A DNA stretch of 64,000 nt from contig JALMGJ010000002.1 of NCBI GenBank assembly GCA_023362775.1, positions 107,315,981-107,379,980 of the forward strand, written 5' to 3'. Shown here piece after piece: positions 1 to 11,410 of the stretch. Position numbers and translations under genes: made by a program. The stretch's first letter is position 1. Every line of letters starts with the position of its first letter. Below the pieces are notes generated by a model, which searched no databases, was not told where the DNA came from, and worked only from the letters and a program-made list of their open reading frames with translations. The stretch is from Charina bottae (Eukaryota; Chordata; Lepidosauria; Squamata; Charinaidae).

Positions 1-584
1 CACGCCCCTAAACTATCTATAGATGGCTTTTAATCAGGAAACTTTTCTATTCTTAATCTGAATTTGCATGGTAATACTCCATTTATTTTCTACTTTTAGA
101 TAAGCTTTTTAAAAATTGAAATAAGATGAATTCCACATGAATTTCTCTCTGTGTGAATTTCTCTCTGTGTGAATGTATAATCTTGTGCTATTGTATTCAA
201 GTATTTTAATATTTTATTAACTACAATACCATGCACATTACAATACAGACTAAATAGTTAAAATTAGCTGAAGAAAACACTTAATATAAAAATGGACCAA
301 GCCAATAGATGGAGAGAAAACATCCCAATAGAAAAACAACAACAGCATGTTATATATTAACATAAATAATTATTATTTGCCAAGTATTAGATCAATAAAA
401 TTTTAATATATCAAAGAATTATTGTATCATATATAACCTGCATGGTATTCTCATTGTATCATATATAACTTGCATGGTATTCTCATTTGAATCTTTATTA
501 GACAAAAATAATCCCTGACTGATTAAAAAAAAGTCCTTTTTAGTTATGTCTGAAATTTTGTTTTAGAGGTGGAAGCTTCTTTGT
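1..584. other. AT-rich unique DNA with two short tandem duplications
   Basis: No coding or known repeat signal is visible. A 32 bp unit beginning TTGTATCATATA is duplicated head to tail at 422-453 and 454-485 with one difference. A 16 bp unit is duplicated at 138-153 and 154-169. Both look like local replication-slippage duplications. Confidence 0.6.
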
Positions 585-592
585 TTCTTGCT

Positions 593-624
<32 letters not shown>

Positions 625-718
625 TTGAATTTCTATAACTGCCCACCTCCCCCTCAAGGAGGGACTCTGGGCGGTTCACAACACAATATCTACAAAATAT
701 AATAAAAACTATGATAAA

Positions 719-836
719 AATATGTCTATGAAGGTTCTCAGTCATCCAGGTGGAATTTTCTGTAGCTTGAATCATGTCAACTGGATTTCTATTTTCTTAA
801 TGGAAACGTTTCGCTCCTTATCCAAGGGGCTTCTTC

Positions 837-840
<4 letters not shown>
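719..840 (-). mobile_element. Hammerhead-type (Penelope-like?) repeat fragment
   Basis: This stretch matches the repeat at 52,650-52,765 almost base for base. On the minus strand it has GAAAC (812-808) preceded by a stem arm GGAGC and a partner GCCCC, then a decayed ATGAAGA where an intact ribozyme core would read CTGAAGA. It sits inside the 3' UTR of an L2 copy, so it inserted after that L2. Penelope-like elements are known to carry hammerhead ribozymes; the assignment here is an inference. Confidence 0.5.

Positions 841-878
<38 letters not shown>
841..878. repeat. TA dinucleotide microsatellite
   Basis: An almost pure TA run directly follows the end of the hammerhead-type repeat fragment. 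Confidence 0.9.
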
Positions 879-879
<1 letters not shown>

Positions 880-1436
880 TAAAAATAGAATTAGAATAAA
901 TTACAATAAAATACAATAAAATAAAATCCAAGAGGCAGATAGTTCTAAAGTGACGTTGACTATGGTTAAAATTAAATAACTAAGGTGGCTCTAAGGAATC
1001 AGCTATCCCCAGGTTTGACTGCTTTCCTTTTTGCCCCAGGCGAGGTCGCAGAGCCAGGTTTTTAATTTTTTTCTAAAATCCAGGAGCGAGGGGGCCTGTC
1101 TTATCCCTGGTGGAAGGATGTTCCACAGGGCAGGAGCGGCTGCAGAGAAGGCTCGTCTCCGGGACCCCATTAGGTGGAATTCTTTCATAGATGGGGTCCG
1201 CAGCATGCCCTCTCTGCCAGATCTGGTGGGACGGGAGGATGTCATGGGGATGAGGCGGTCCCTCAGATAACCTGGTCCCGTGCCATGTAGGGCTTTAAAG
1301 GTGATAACCAACACCTTGAATTGGACCCGGAAGCAAACTGGCACCCAATGCAGCTCACGGAGCAGAGGTGTTATGTGTGCAGATCTTGGTGCACCTAAAA
1401 CTGCCCGTGCCGCCTCATTCTGCACCAGCTGTTTTA

Positions 1437-1815
1437 AATGAGTTCTGATAATTAGTTTATTTCAACATTATTTTAGTTGAACCTTAATTGCTACACACTT
1501 TGTTCTGTTTTTTACTTTATTTTTGGTAAGGTTTATAGCAACTTATGTCACTTTTTTAAATTTCTAATTTTGTTTTTAATTTGTTATGATTTTTCTCCTA
1601 AGTTCTGTGAAATTTGGTTTTGTCATAGCTGAAAACTCTCATTTGGATTTAGAAATAAATTGCCAAATAAATAAGTAACCAAAACATTTGCAATTCTATT
1701 CTGATCTTGTTTTCCAATCTCTCTTAGTTTAGAACAAATATACCTTAGTGCAAAAGGGTCAATTTAAAACATTCTTCTACATTATTTTCTTGATTGGAAA
1801 GTGCTGTGTAGCAAT
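1437..1815. other. AT-rich sequence, nothing recognised
   Basis: No open frame, repeat family or regulatory motif could be supported in this stretch. Confidence 0.5.
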
Positions 1816-1817
1816 TA

Positions 1818-2030
1818 AGGTTTTTAACTGATGGGGAGACCCAGGTTCAAATCTACTTACAGACATAGAGGTCACTGGGTAACTTTGAGCCAGATGCTCA
1901 CTGTCAGTCCAAATTATTTCACAGGTTTGTTCTGTGTGTGTGTGGGGGGGGGGATGAATGATAGGTATTATGTACTTTGCCTTGAACTCCTAACAAAGCA
2001 GGATATAAATCTAACAAATAGCTAGGTGTG
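1818..2030 (+). mobile_element. Decayed MIR/CORE-like SINE
   Basis: The order of segments matches a tRNA-derived CORE SINE: a GGGAGACCCAGGTTCAAAT B-box region (about 1833-1851), then TCACTGGGTAACTTTGAGCC, a CACAGGTTTGTT segment and CAGGATATAAAT near the end. A GT/G run at 1934-1953 has grown inside it. It is much more diverged than the other SINEs in the window, so it is probably an old insertion. Confidence 0.6.
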
Positions 2031-2755
2031 AATTTGAGAACAACTAAAGCTAACTAAATGAAACAGTAAAATTCTTTGATTTTTTTATGAATCCTTGAAT
2101 TTTTACTTCAATGTTATTTTAAACAAGTAGATATTACAGCATATTTTGTTTTGGCATAGTTTCAGTATGCCCTGCCATTGATTTCTATGGTATCCTCCAC
2201 TAGGTTCTTCCCTCCCCTTTATAAGCAAAGTAGGATATGGCCAATTCTAGCTTTAGCATCATAAAATAATGACTTTAGAATTACCCAAGGTAAACCTTGA
2301 AATACTGTGGCCTTCTCAACTTTTCTTTTATATACATTATGCAAAAAGAAAAAAGAAAAGACGTTGATAAAGAACTTTTTCATTATTATTATTATTGCAT
2401 ATAGATGTGTCCTTATTTTTTTTTGTTCAGAGATGCTATAGTGTAATATTCATGAACAGCCTTCTCAAAGATTTCACCCTCAGCCTGAATGTAGCTATGA
2501 CAACTAAGTCAAGGTCCAGTGATTCCAATTAGAGAGGTTTTTCTCAAGAAGGTAAAACATACTGTGCTTCCTGACAATTCTGTATTAGGTCACAATTATT
2601 GTTAACGGGCTTATCTCAAAAGAGGACAGATGTAACTACAGTCTTCTTCACTTATTTGAAAATTGTGACAAAAAACAATGGCCGGTGTTATCTGCCATTG
2701 TCATTGTGGCTTTACAACAGGCAACAAAAAGCCATAATTTTTAGCTTCCTTATTC
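2031..2755. other. AT-rich sequence, nothing recognised
   Basis: Only short A and TTA runs are seen. No coding or repeat family is supported. Confidence 0.5.
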
Positions 2756-2850
2756 TTTATTGATTTATTTATTTGTCGTATTTCTTTACCGCCCATCTCA
2801 TACATTATGACTTTGGGCGGTTTCTTGCTTTCATATTGCATATGGTTATT
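2756..2850 (-). mobile_element. L2/CR1-like LINE 3' tail
   Basis: A short 3'-terminal fragment: a TTTA-type tail on the left followed by ACCGCCCATCTC and CTTTGGGCGG, the hallmark stem-like end of this LINE family when read on the minus strand. Confidence 0.6.
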
Positions 2851-3112
2851 AAACAAACAAACAAATAAATAAAGCAGAAGACTTGGGAAATTTCAGAAGG
2901 GGACAAGAAGCACTAAAGTTAACATATCTGAGTTATTTTTATTTATTTATTCTGAATTCATTAGACTATGTGCAGTGCTACCAGTCTAGATCTTGCCTTA
3001 CTATAAATACACAAATTTGCCTTGGGCAAACTACTCTAACTTGAGTAATACTGGAACCATTTATAGCACAGGCAAACCCAACATACAGTGATAATTTCTA
3101 ATCCACATTTGT

Positions 3113-3113
<1 letters not shown>

Positions 3114-3148
<35 letters not shown>

Positions 3149-3222
3149 CTATTTACATTTCTATCACCACCCATCTCCCCGCAAAAGGGGGACTCTGGGC
3201 GGTTTACAATAAAATATTTTAT
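3114..3222 (-). mobile_element. L2/CR1-like LINE 3' tail with GTTA repeat
   Basis: A GTTA tetranucleotide run (3115-3148) is followed by ATCACCACCCATCTCC and GACTCTGGGCGGTTTAC, the reverse complement of the conserved LINE 3' end. The tetranucleotide is the expanded 3' tail of the insertion. Confidence 0.7.
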
Positions 3223-3225
3223 GTA

Positions 3226-3654
3226 TATATTTATTGAAAGTGTACATTACATAGCACGTATATCATTTAACACTAATGGTAACTGAAATTGTACATTTAA
3301 AATATCTACCCAAGATTTCAGTACTGATGAAACTTTACCATATTTTTTCCCCTGATAATCAATATAATCTTCTATATGGACTAGGAAACAGTTATTCATA
3401 TAGTAGTCTTTTCTTCCCTTCCTATTACAGAAACTGTAGAGACCATAATGAGCAAACGTTACATAAAATGCAAATTATTTTATAATTTGGGAGCAAGAAA
3501 AACTAAATAAAAATGTCAGGTTTACCAAAAACTGTATTTTCCAAATGGGTAAGATACTTTGAAAGGCAATTAGCTGCTTTTAAATTTTAGTACCCTTTCC
3601 ACTTTAGAGTGCAAAGGAGACTTATACAGGAGATGTCTGATACATTACACTATT
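3226..3654. other. AT-rich sequence, nothing recognised
   Basis: No repeat family or coding sequence could be supported here. Confidence 0.5.
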
Positions 3655-3655
3655 G

Positions 3656-3880
3656 TTTTGTTTTGTTCCTTCAGGTCAGTTTTTGACTCATGGTGACTGC
3701 CTGTACTAGTCCCTGACAAGGTTTTTCAGAAGTGGTTTACCATTGCCTCCTTCCTAGGGATGAGAACGAGTGACTGGCCCAAGGTCACCCAGCTGGCTTT
3801 GTGCCTAAGGCAGGACTAAAACTCATGGTCTCCCAGTTTCTAGCCTGATGCCTTAACCGCTACACCAAACTGGCTCACAT
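3656..3880 (-). mobile_element. tRNA-derived SINE, type A
   Basis: Read on the minus strand, the head GCCAGTTTGGTGTAGCGGTT carries a pol III A box, followed by a B-box-like GAGTTTTAGTCC and the conserved AGCTGGGTGACCTTGGGCCA body. Its tail contains TAAACCACTTCTGAAAAACC. The same head and tail occur at 11,201 and 36,036. A TTCC microsatellite lies just beyond its 5' end. Confidence 0.75.
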
Positions 3881-3898
3881 TACACTATGCTGACCAAA

Positions 3899-3972
3899 CC
3901 TTCCTTCCTTCCTTCCTTCCTTCCTTCCTTCCTTCCTTCCTTCCTTCCTTCCTTCCTTCCTTCCTTCCTTCC
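3899..3972. repeat. TTCC microsatellite
   Basis: About 18 uninterrupted copies of the tetranucleotide. Confidence 0.95.
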
Positions 3973-4554
3973 CAATGCAAAAGAGATCTTCTGCGTTTAT
4001 TTCAGTCTCATGATTAGACCCAAACTAGATCCATCTCTCTACTTTATACTTATGCATATTAATGCACATGCATTGTCATGTCTACTCCTTGTCAAAGAAT
4101 ACAGATACACATACTTATTTGGGAGAATAAACGAGGATTTCTTTTAAAAGGATTAATGGCTGATGCTGGAGCATGGTTTTAGTTTTGTAAGGCCCTTTTT
4201 CTGAACAACAAGTTTTGGAAACAGTAGTTTGATACAAATCCTTTATTCATCTGGCTTTGCCATTATTTTTGAAAGTCCTGGCGTGGGTATCCATGAGATG
4301 GTGGTAGAGGTCAAAATCTGCAAGATGGATTCATGGTGTCATGATCAAAGCACACCCTTTTGTACATGTGTGCAAAATTGATGCAGGGCTGTAAATCATG
4401 TAATTATCCTGTCATCTTCAAGATTTTAACAATCCCAGAAGATGCCACTGACTCCTGAACTCCTATTGTTTAAATACTTATTGAATCTTGTGCATTAATT
4501 ATGAACTGATAAGGCTGCCAATTATTTATTTTTAAAATATGTATACAAGGGACA
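3973..4554. other. Unique sequence, nothing recognised
   Basis: The short open frames here have no recognisable similarity or composition suggesting a gene. Confidence 0.5.
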
Positions 4555-4838
4555 AAGCCTTTTCTGTGATGACATCCCATTTATGAAACTCAGAGAGACT
4601 CGACTGGTGCCCATGTTGGCATCATTCTGGCACCAAGTGAAGACCTTTTAAATCCTATTTTAATTATACAGGTATTTCAATCATATTTTAATTCATATTG
4701 TTTTAGGTTTTGCAACCAGTTTGCTGCTGCCTAATTTTTATGATATCTTTATTTTTTTATTTGGTTCGAATCATTGGATATATTGTAACCTGAATTGTAG
4801 TGTGTGTGTGTGTTGTTGTAAACTTTGGATATTGGGCA
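4555..4838 (+). mobile_element. Decayed L2/CR1-like LINE end
   Basis: The stretch with GGCATCATTCTGGCACC followed by AAGTGAAGACCTTTT and a T-rich UTR with TGT runs resembles the last codons and UTR of L2-type LINEs. It stops at TGGATATTGGGCAGTTT, a worn version of the GGGCGGTTT end, where a Bov-B-like 3' end joins it. Confidence 0.5.
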
Positions 4839-4840
4839 GT

Positions 4841-5100
4841 TTAAAAACTGAAGTATTTTGGCCACATAATGAGAAGTCAGGCTACCCTGGAGAAGATGCT
4901 GATGCTAGGGAAAGTGGAAGGCAAAAGGAAGAGGGCCCGACCAAGAGCAAGATGGATGGATGATATTCTGGAGGTGATGGACTCGACCTTGGGGCAGCTG
5001 GGGATGGCGACGGCCGATAGGAAGCTCTGGCGTGGGCTGGTCCATGAAGTCACGAAGAGTCAGAAGCGACTGAACGAATAAGCAATAAATAAATAAATAA
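4841..5100 (+). pseudogene. 3' end of Bov-B-like LINE, lineage 2
   Basis: The frame 4869-5081 encodes the end of an RTE-clade LINE protein: LEKMLMLGKVEGKRKR, then RWMDDILEVMDSTLGQLG and the terminal HEVTKSQKRLNE. The same ending is present in the longer copy at 63.2-64.0 kb. The insertion is 5'-truncated, as is normal for target-primed LINE copies, and ends in an AAAT microsatellite. It is not a functional gene. Confidence 0.85.
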
Positions 5101-6110
5101 ATATTTCTAACCTGATTCCTGAGTAATTTGGGAGATCCATATTATTTCCAACTGCATCCATTCACATAAAACTGAAAAGCCCAATGTTGGGTCCTGAAGT
5201 CCCAATCCTCATTGGTTGTCTCAAATTCCGAATATTCAGTGGTATATTCTCGCTGAACCCAAGGTCCATTTAGCTATTTTAATTACAGAAATTACTGCTA
5301 TCATCATAGTCAGTAGCAGTTAGCTTTCTGTTAATCTTGTGTTAAATACATTGAGACTCATTCAGCTTCAGTCAATTTTAGTTTGATTCTTACTCCTAGT
5401 ATTGTCAGATAATTTTGTTATTTTTAAGCAAATGGCCCTCTTCACACTTCCCAGATTTGTGTGAAGAACAGAAGAGAGTTATTCTGCATTCTCTACATTC
5501 AATTCTTGGCATAAACATGCATATGTATGCATATATTAGAGAAAAGTTGTGTAAGAAAATAAATATATTTTGGTGGCATTTTTTAAATAGCAGAATGACA
5601 TGGCAGACTTAACCAAACACATTACTTTTTGAGGAGAGGTCAAGAAGTTTTGAGTCATAATTTTATAAATTGTCATATTCTCTTTAGAAGAATGGGAAAT
5701 TTGTTCATTTCATATTCAACCATTTTTCATCTCAACTGACAGTTCCACTCTGTCCTACGTATTCAAATGTCTGGTAAAAGATGTTTATATGAATATTTGT
5801 ACAATTTTTCTTCAGGTTTCCACTATGTGGAATCTGGTACTTAATTATAAAATAGCTGCATCAGGAATTAAATTTATGCCACTGTTGTAATATAGGCAGT
5901 TTTAAGCCTGTTTTTTGGTTGCATTCTTTTTCAGTTGTGAATGTGGCATAACATGATAAAAAGTAGACTGAGTGCATACATATATTATGGATGTTTGTAT
6001 ACATTTGACACATTCAAAATCAGCATATTTGTCCATAAAGTCTTATTGTCCTAATTTCTACCTATCTCTGCTCTGTAACTATCTTCTTTCTAAATAAAAA
6101 AACCCTCCAT
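5101..6110. other. Unique AT-rich sequence, nothing recognised
   Basis: About 1 kb without a supported gene or repeat; scattered stops in all frames. Confidence 0.5.
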
Positions 6111-6111
6111 T

Positions 6112-6450
6112 AATTAATTAATTAATTAATTAATTAATTAATTATTCATTCATTCATTCATTCATTCATTCATTCATTCATTCGATTTCTATAGCCGCCT
6201 ATCTCAACAAGTGACTCTGGGCGGCATACAACAATAAAAAACATAAAACAGTTGAAGTAATTACAATTAAAACAATTAAAATACAAAATAAATATACATG
6301 GCTGCCAAGTAAGCAATGTGTGGATGTTAATATAGACAAGAAATGGGACCATTCCCACATTCGGGGCCCTAGGCCCAGGCACAGAACCAGGTCTTCATGG
6401 CCTTGCGAAAGGCCAACAGGGTCGGGGACATCCTGATCTGATAATACATC
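6112..6450 (-). mobile_element. L2/CR1-like LINE 3' end with ATTA/ATTC repeat
   Basis: The tail is a compound ATTA then ATTC microsatellite (6112-6183), followed on the minus strand by the CCGCCCAGAGTCAC end, an A-rich UTR, and an upstream part corresponding to GCCTTTCGCAAGGCC and CCTGGGCCTAGGGCC. The same UTR segment is seen in the copy at 53.65-53.96 kb. Confidence 0.75.
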
Positions 6451-8285
6451 CTGATAATACTTTATCTTTTTTTCTCTCTTTCTTAGACCAAAGTTTTCAC
6501 CCTTTATTTTTCGTTGCTTTTTTTTTTTGCATTTCTAATTAAACAATGCAAGAGAGCTTACAACTTAAAAATTAATAAAATAAATATGATTAATACAATT
6601 ATCAGATAAAACCATTCAAAAGTAATATTTTAGAAAGATTTAAGTTAATATTTTGCTTAATGAAAAGATTTGTACCAATGGTCATCAAAGGAGAGGCTTC
6701 TATAGAAAGAGAGTTCTAAACCTCAATCCATGTTTCTCTCTTGAATTCTACAATTTACTCCCTTTCTTCATAATCACAATTATGAAATGTGCTTCCCCCA
6801 ATACTTCTATACATATATACCTTGATATCTTCACTCTGCTTCTCAGTACCTAGTCATTTCATCACAGAGAAAGAAATCCATGAGCATAAAATGACAAGAG
6901 GGAAATTATCTTTAGCCGCATCTCATTTCATTTGGAACATACTAGACTCCCCAAGAAGGCCAAAAAAAAAAGCCAGTAGAAGGCATCAAAGGTTTTGAAT
7001 AATCCATAAACAAAAATTCTACAGTTGCTGAACATTTACTAAGTTGAAAATAATAGATTACAGAGGTGGATATTTCTGCTAGATAAGATTAAATCATGTC
7101 CCCTTTTATTTCACTGCTAATTAATGTGTTCTTCAATTGTCTCTCAAAAGTCTTAGGCACCTAATTGTCTCTTGCATTCTGCATCATCAGTACTCACATT
7201 ATGGTAAACCCACTGACATCTGCAAGGAGTGACTTCTGAGTGAAGGAAGAGTAAACGAGCACATCCAATTCCTTTACACCATAGCATTCTATGCAATGTC
7301 AAAGCAATTTTCAAAGGTGGTTAAGCTTTATTAGCTCTGTTTTACAGTTGGTCTAACTAAGTAAAGGAATTTCAAACAATTTTCCACATGAGCTGAGGTG
7401 GATTAAACATAGATTTCTCACATCCAAGATCAAGTTTATTTTTGTAGCTTTGATTCAGAACTGCTATCAAATCTCCTCCACCTCAAATTATATTTTTGGT
7501 CCTTATTTAGTCCAGCTAGAACAGAATAATTCAGGTTCATCAGTTACTACAAATAGAAGTAAGGTTTCTTGCTATATTGGATTCCCACCATTCATCCTTC
7601 CTTCTCTCTTTGTAGAAATCTGCCAGTGTTTTATAATTTGACTTTGTGTATTCAGAGGATCCATAGACTGGGATAACATGGAAAATAAATGATTTGGGAG
7701 TTTATCCATCAGCATATGATCTTTCTTGTTGCCAAGATTCAAAGTTAGGATGCTGATAAATACAACAAAGATTATCCTGTGGATATGTCTTAAAAGAAGC
7801 TACTGTTATTCAGTGGCTCAAGTTGTGTATAGAAGAAAATGCAAATAGAGCACAGTCAATAGATAATCAAAGTGCTGGAGCTGAGGGTATGTATTGATCT
7901 GAAACAAGCAAATAGCCAGATTCCAAAGTAGCAGTGACCCTCTGTTTAATAGCCAGTATTCTTAGTTTCCATACATTAATATTCCTTGAAGAAAAATTCA
8001 CTACAGGGTACATGGATACCTTACAGTACATTCTGCTGGATGGAAAGGTTCCTTCGGAAGACATTTGATACATCAGAAACATCCCACTTTTACAAGAAGA
8101 CTTGGCCAATTAGACCTTTCTCTTCCATTGCTTTGTTAGTTTATTAATTATCTAGATTTGTAAGGCTACTGAATTTAATAATAATTCTGAGCACTGTACA
8201 AATTAAAAAGAAGCACAATACTGAGAAAACAAGCAACCAAAAAAGCAAGCAAGAAATGACACAACAGGAGGAACAATCATATACC
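6451..8285. other. Unique AT-rich sequence, nothing recognised
   Basis: About 1.8 kb. Several short frames exist but none shows domain motifs, codon bias or a repeat match that I can support. Confidence 0.5.
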
Positions 8286-8289
8286 ATAA

Positions 8290-8640
8290 CTGAGAGAGAC
8301 AATTCATTCCAGATAGACACACCCCAGCCTATCCCAGAGCTTGGGGATAAAAAAAAGTTTGTTAAAGGATTGCAAGGTGAGGACGTTTGAACCTCTGGGG
8401 GTATACCATTCTAGGGGACAGGCATTGTGACAGACAAAAGCAGGACAAGCCATGGTATATAAACAGAGAGCAAGTCCCACTCCCTTTTTGCACTGAAGAT
8501 GTTGCCTAGCCTGGCAATGAAACGTCTGCAAGAAAACAACAAGGCTCAGAGAGCACCAAGGACTCCACTAATAAACTGGGTTAACAATCTCAAGGATCCT
8601 GTCCATTTTTTCAAAAGTCATAAGATCCAACAAAAATGGA
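8290..8640 (+). mobile_element. Hammerhead-bearing (Penelope-like?) repeat
   Basis: This stretch contains a well-formed hammerhead ribozyme fold (separate entry) followed by GCTCAGAGAGCACCAAGG. Penelope-like retroelements of animals are known to carry such ribozymes near their ends. No reverse transcriptase or GIY-YIG endonuclease is left here, so the assignment rests on the ribozyme alone. Ends are approximate. Confidence 0.45.
8485..8536 (+). ncRNA. Hammerhead ribozyme motif
   Basis: The catalytic core is complete. CTGAAGA at 8493-8499 is followed by stem II (TTGCC 8502-8506 pairing with GGCAA 8513-8517), then GAAA at 8519-8522, a minimal stem III (AC/GU) and GTC at 8524-8526, the canonical cleavage triplet. 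Stem I forms between TTGCA just before the core and TGCAA at 8527-8531. The very short stem III is like the minimal hammerheads of retroelements that work as dimers. The fold is what I see; activity is not shown. Confidence 0.6.
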
Positions 8641-9836
8641 CTTGCCCACTCAGAGTTTAACTCTAAGTGACTCCAAGCAATTTTATCCACCATATACCTA
8701 AAGTATGCCTCAGAGTGCCCTTATAAATATTTCTGGGGCTCTTCCCTTCTCAGCAAGGAACAGGTCACTGTTTGGCTGTAGTCTGTAGTGTGCTGGAGCT
8801 GGCTCATACAGGCTTGCAAGTGCCAATTGCTAAATTTTCTGGAATTTTACAAGCTGGTTGAGAGCAGAGCTGAGCCACAACACTTAAGATACCAATCAGC
8901 AGTTTGGTGACTAGTGGTGTGGCACGACAGTGGCAATGGAGCTGGCAGAGCCAGTTGTTATGCATTTACCAGCACACCACTGGCTATGGTTGTATGTGGA
9001 AGCCCAATACAAGGCATTCATACTAAGTTATTTCAAATCAGAGAGAGGGAGAAAGCAAGAAAGAGCGGGGAGATGGTTTATAGTAGTCATACTCACTGTA
9101 GTCTTTCCTGAAACTGCAGCAAACAAAATTGCTTGCAAAGCCTTATTTATAATGGCTTCAAGCACAGATTGCACGATCATTATTCTACAATAAGAGCATG
9201 TGTTACTCTTCCTGATATTAAGCAGGCTTCCTTTCTAAAGACTGTTTTATAACAGAAATCTGGTAAATGGTGCATGACAGCATGAACCAAAACATGCCGT
9301 ATTTTAGCACAAAGTTAACAAAAACAAGAGGAAATGCTATTTGCTAAGGAAAAAAGTTACCAAAAAAATCAATAAGTTGTCCTGGGAATCACCTGCAAAT
9401 ATGAAAAATCCATCCTCAAACCCAGTCTAAGTATATTTTAATAAACAGACTGAAATGCATGTAGTGACCTTACTTGTTGTGTTAAAACTGTCAAGTTCAA
9501 ATGAAAACCCATTGTAAAATGTTTGAAAGCTTTTTGAGGGAAAATGTAATTTTAAAACATGCTGGAGCTATGAAAACATTTTTTTTTTACTTTTAACAGA
9601 ACTCCAATGTACTTTATAGGCTGTTATTGTAATATAATTATGTACCTCTGAGTTTCCCAGTCCTACAAAAATTAACCTAGTTTTTCTCTTCAACTCATAC
9701 TTTGTTTGCTGCTCCTTGTAATCAACAACATAGTAGCATATCTACTTTTGTTATCCTTACATTTTAGCCTCCCAACAAACCCTATGAAACAGCTTAGATG
9801 GATACATTGGAATCAGGGTCAAAGTAACTCAGTCAA
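8641..9836. other. Unique sequence, nothing recognised
   Basis: No supported gene. A short frame at 8930-9193 has no recognisable family match. Confidence 0.45.
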
Positions 9837-9837
9837 T

Positions 9838-10088
9838 GAGTTTATTTATTTATTTTCCATCCCGCCTTTATTATTTTTATAAATAACTCAAGGTGGCGAA
9901 AATACCTAATACTCCTTCCTCCTCCTCTTTTCCCCACAACAGCAACCCTGTGAGGTGAGTTGGGCTGAGAGAGAGTGACTGGCCCAAGGTCACCCAGCCG
10001 GCTTTCATGCCTAGGGCGGGACTAGAACTCTCAGTCTCCGGGTTTCTAGCCCGTTGCCTTAACCACTAGACCAAATTGGTCTAGTTTT
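9838..10088 (-). mobile_element. tRNA-derived SINE, type B
   Basis: On the minus strand: a tRNA-like head with GGTCTAGTGGTTAAGG, a GAGTTCTAGTCC B box, the GGCTGGGTGACCTTGGGCCA body, CACCTCACAGGGTTGC, and a tail with ATAACTCAAGGTGG reversed, ending at a TTTA microsatellite. The tail differs from the type A SINEs although the head is shared. Confidence 0.8.
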
Positions 10089-10394
10089 ATGGTTTCTCCA
10101 GTTGTCTAATACTATGACTGTTCTCTTCTTATGTTACACAGTTTTTAGAGGTTAAGGGGTCTGAAGTATGAAAGGCTGGGCATTCTTTGCTTACAGGTTG
10201 AAATTCATTCATTGCTAAGACAATAATTTTTCTTCAAAGCTAATCAAACTAATTATCATTATTTTATTTATATGCTATTCTTTTGGATGTCACTGATACT
10301 ATTTTTAATGCAAATCTAAAAAAGAAGTTAATGGGTTTCATGCATGAGTCAATATAATATAATACATGTATTATTATACATATAATATATGTAT

Positions 10395-10515
10395 TGTATT
10401 GTATTTATTCTGTGAGTTTACATTGTATTGCTTAGTTTTGTTTTATTGTAAACCACCCAGAGTCCCCTTGTGGGGAGTTGGGCGGTGATAAATCTAATAA
10501 ATCAAATAAATCTAA

Positions 10516-10558
<43 letters not shown>
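10395..10558 (+). mobile_element. L2/CR1-like LINE 3' end
   Basis: AACCACCCAGAGTCCCCTTG, then GGAGTTGGGCGGTGATAAAT and a long AAAT microsatellite (10,516-10,558). This is the same terminal module as at 26.7 kb, in the same orientation. Confidence 0.8.
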
Positions 10559-10559
<1 letters not shown>

Positions 10560-11029
10560 CCAGTTACACTGATTTTAGACATATTCCAGTCACCAGGGGC
10601 ATCCAGTAGGGCAGGAATAAAAGTTGAGATGCCTGGTATAATTGTGCAAAGAACGCACATGCAATGCATGTAAAAAGGAGGTGGGGCATCAATCACATGG
10701 TGACAGCTGCCATCTTTACTTTTTTGATGCCCTTCCTCTGTGCCCTGCCAGTTTTGTGCTAAAGCTATTCAAACAATTAAGTTTCGTTTTTTTTCTAAAA
10801 TTTGGGAAATATTAATATCCAAGAGAGTATCTGGGAAACAACATGGGAAATGATTAAGATAGAAAAAAAAGAATGATAAAAGTATTGGAAAGGTTTAAAA
10901 AATCCAGCCAAAACCAGAGGTTGGATGGATTATTTTATTTTATAATTTGTATCCCAAACAATTTAGCAAATTCTGATCAGTTCACATAAAATTATACTCC
11001 TAAATCAGTTTTAAAATGACAGAATAATT
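10559..11029. other. Unique sequence, nothing recognised
   Basis: No coding or repeat signal supported. Confidence 0.5.
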
Positions 11030-11165
11030 GATTCATTGATTGATTCATTATGTGCGATAAAGTCAAGGTCCACTCTTAGTGACCACATAGATATATTTTC
11101 TCCTTGACAATCTGGTCCTTCAGGTCTTCCAACAGTGCATCCATCACTGCAGTAATTGAGTCCAT
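11030..11165 (-). mobile_element. Possible decayed RTE-type LINE 3' end
   Basis: A TGATTCAT-type tail is followed by AAGTCAAGGTCCACTCTTAG and TGCATCCATCACTGC, which resembles the reversed end of a third, more diverged RTE-like lineage. The match is weak and rests on pattern only. Confidence 0.35.
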
Positions 11166-11200
11166 CAACAGAATAATTAAACGCTAATCAAAAACATGAC

Positions 11201-11410
11201 AACCAGTTTGGTGTAGTGGTTAAGGCCCCAGGCTAGAAACCAGAAGACTTTGAGTTCTAGTCCTGCCTTAGGCACAAAGCCAGCTGGGTAACCTTGGGCC
11301 AGTCACTCTCTCTCAGCCTTAGGAAACAGGCAGTGTTAAACCACTTCTGAAAGCTTGCCAAGAAAACTGTATGGACTGACTTGATAGCACGGGGGGAAAA
11401 AAAACAAATA
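11201..11410 (+). mobile_element. tRNA-derived SINE, type A
   Basis: The head (CAGTTTGGTGTAGTGGTTAA, A box), B box GAGTTCTAGTCC, body AGCTGGGTAACCTTGGGCCA and tail TAAACCACTTCTGAAAGC are in the same order as the copy at 3.66-3.88 kb. It ends in an A-rich stretch. Confidence 0.8.

Larger units (their letters stand above)
591..1436 (-). mobile_element. L2/CR1-like LINE 3' part, split by a later insertion
   Basis: On the minus strand an open frame of 140 codons (1425-1003) matches the end of an L2-type reverse transcriptase: QNEAARAVLG, then LRELHWVPV, FKVLVITFKALHG and RAFSAAAPALWN in the family's usual order. It runs into a 3' UTR holding the CCGCCCAGAGTCCC motif (minus strand, about 645-675) and ends in an AAAT microsatellite at 591-625. 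The element is 5'-truncated, as most LINE copies are, and the open frame is only its last part. A hammerhead-type repeat and a TA tract interrupt the UTR at about 719-885. The family is L2/CR1-like; I cannot settle the subfamily by eye. Confidence 0.8.
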
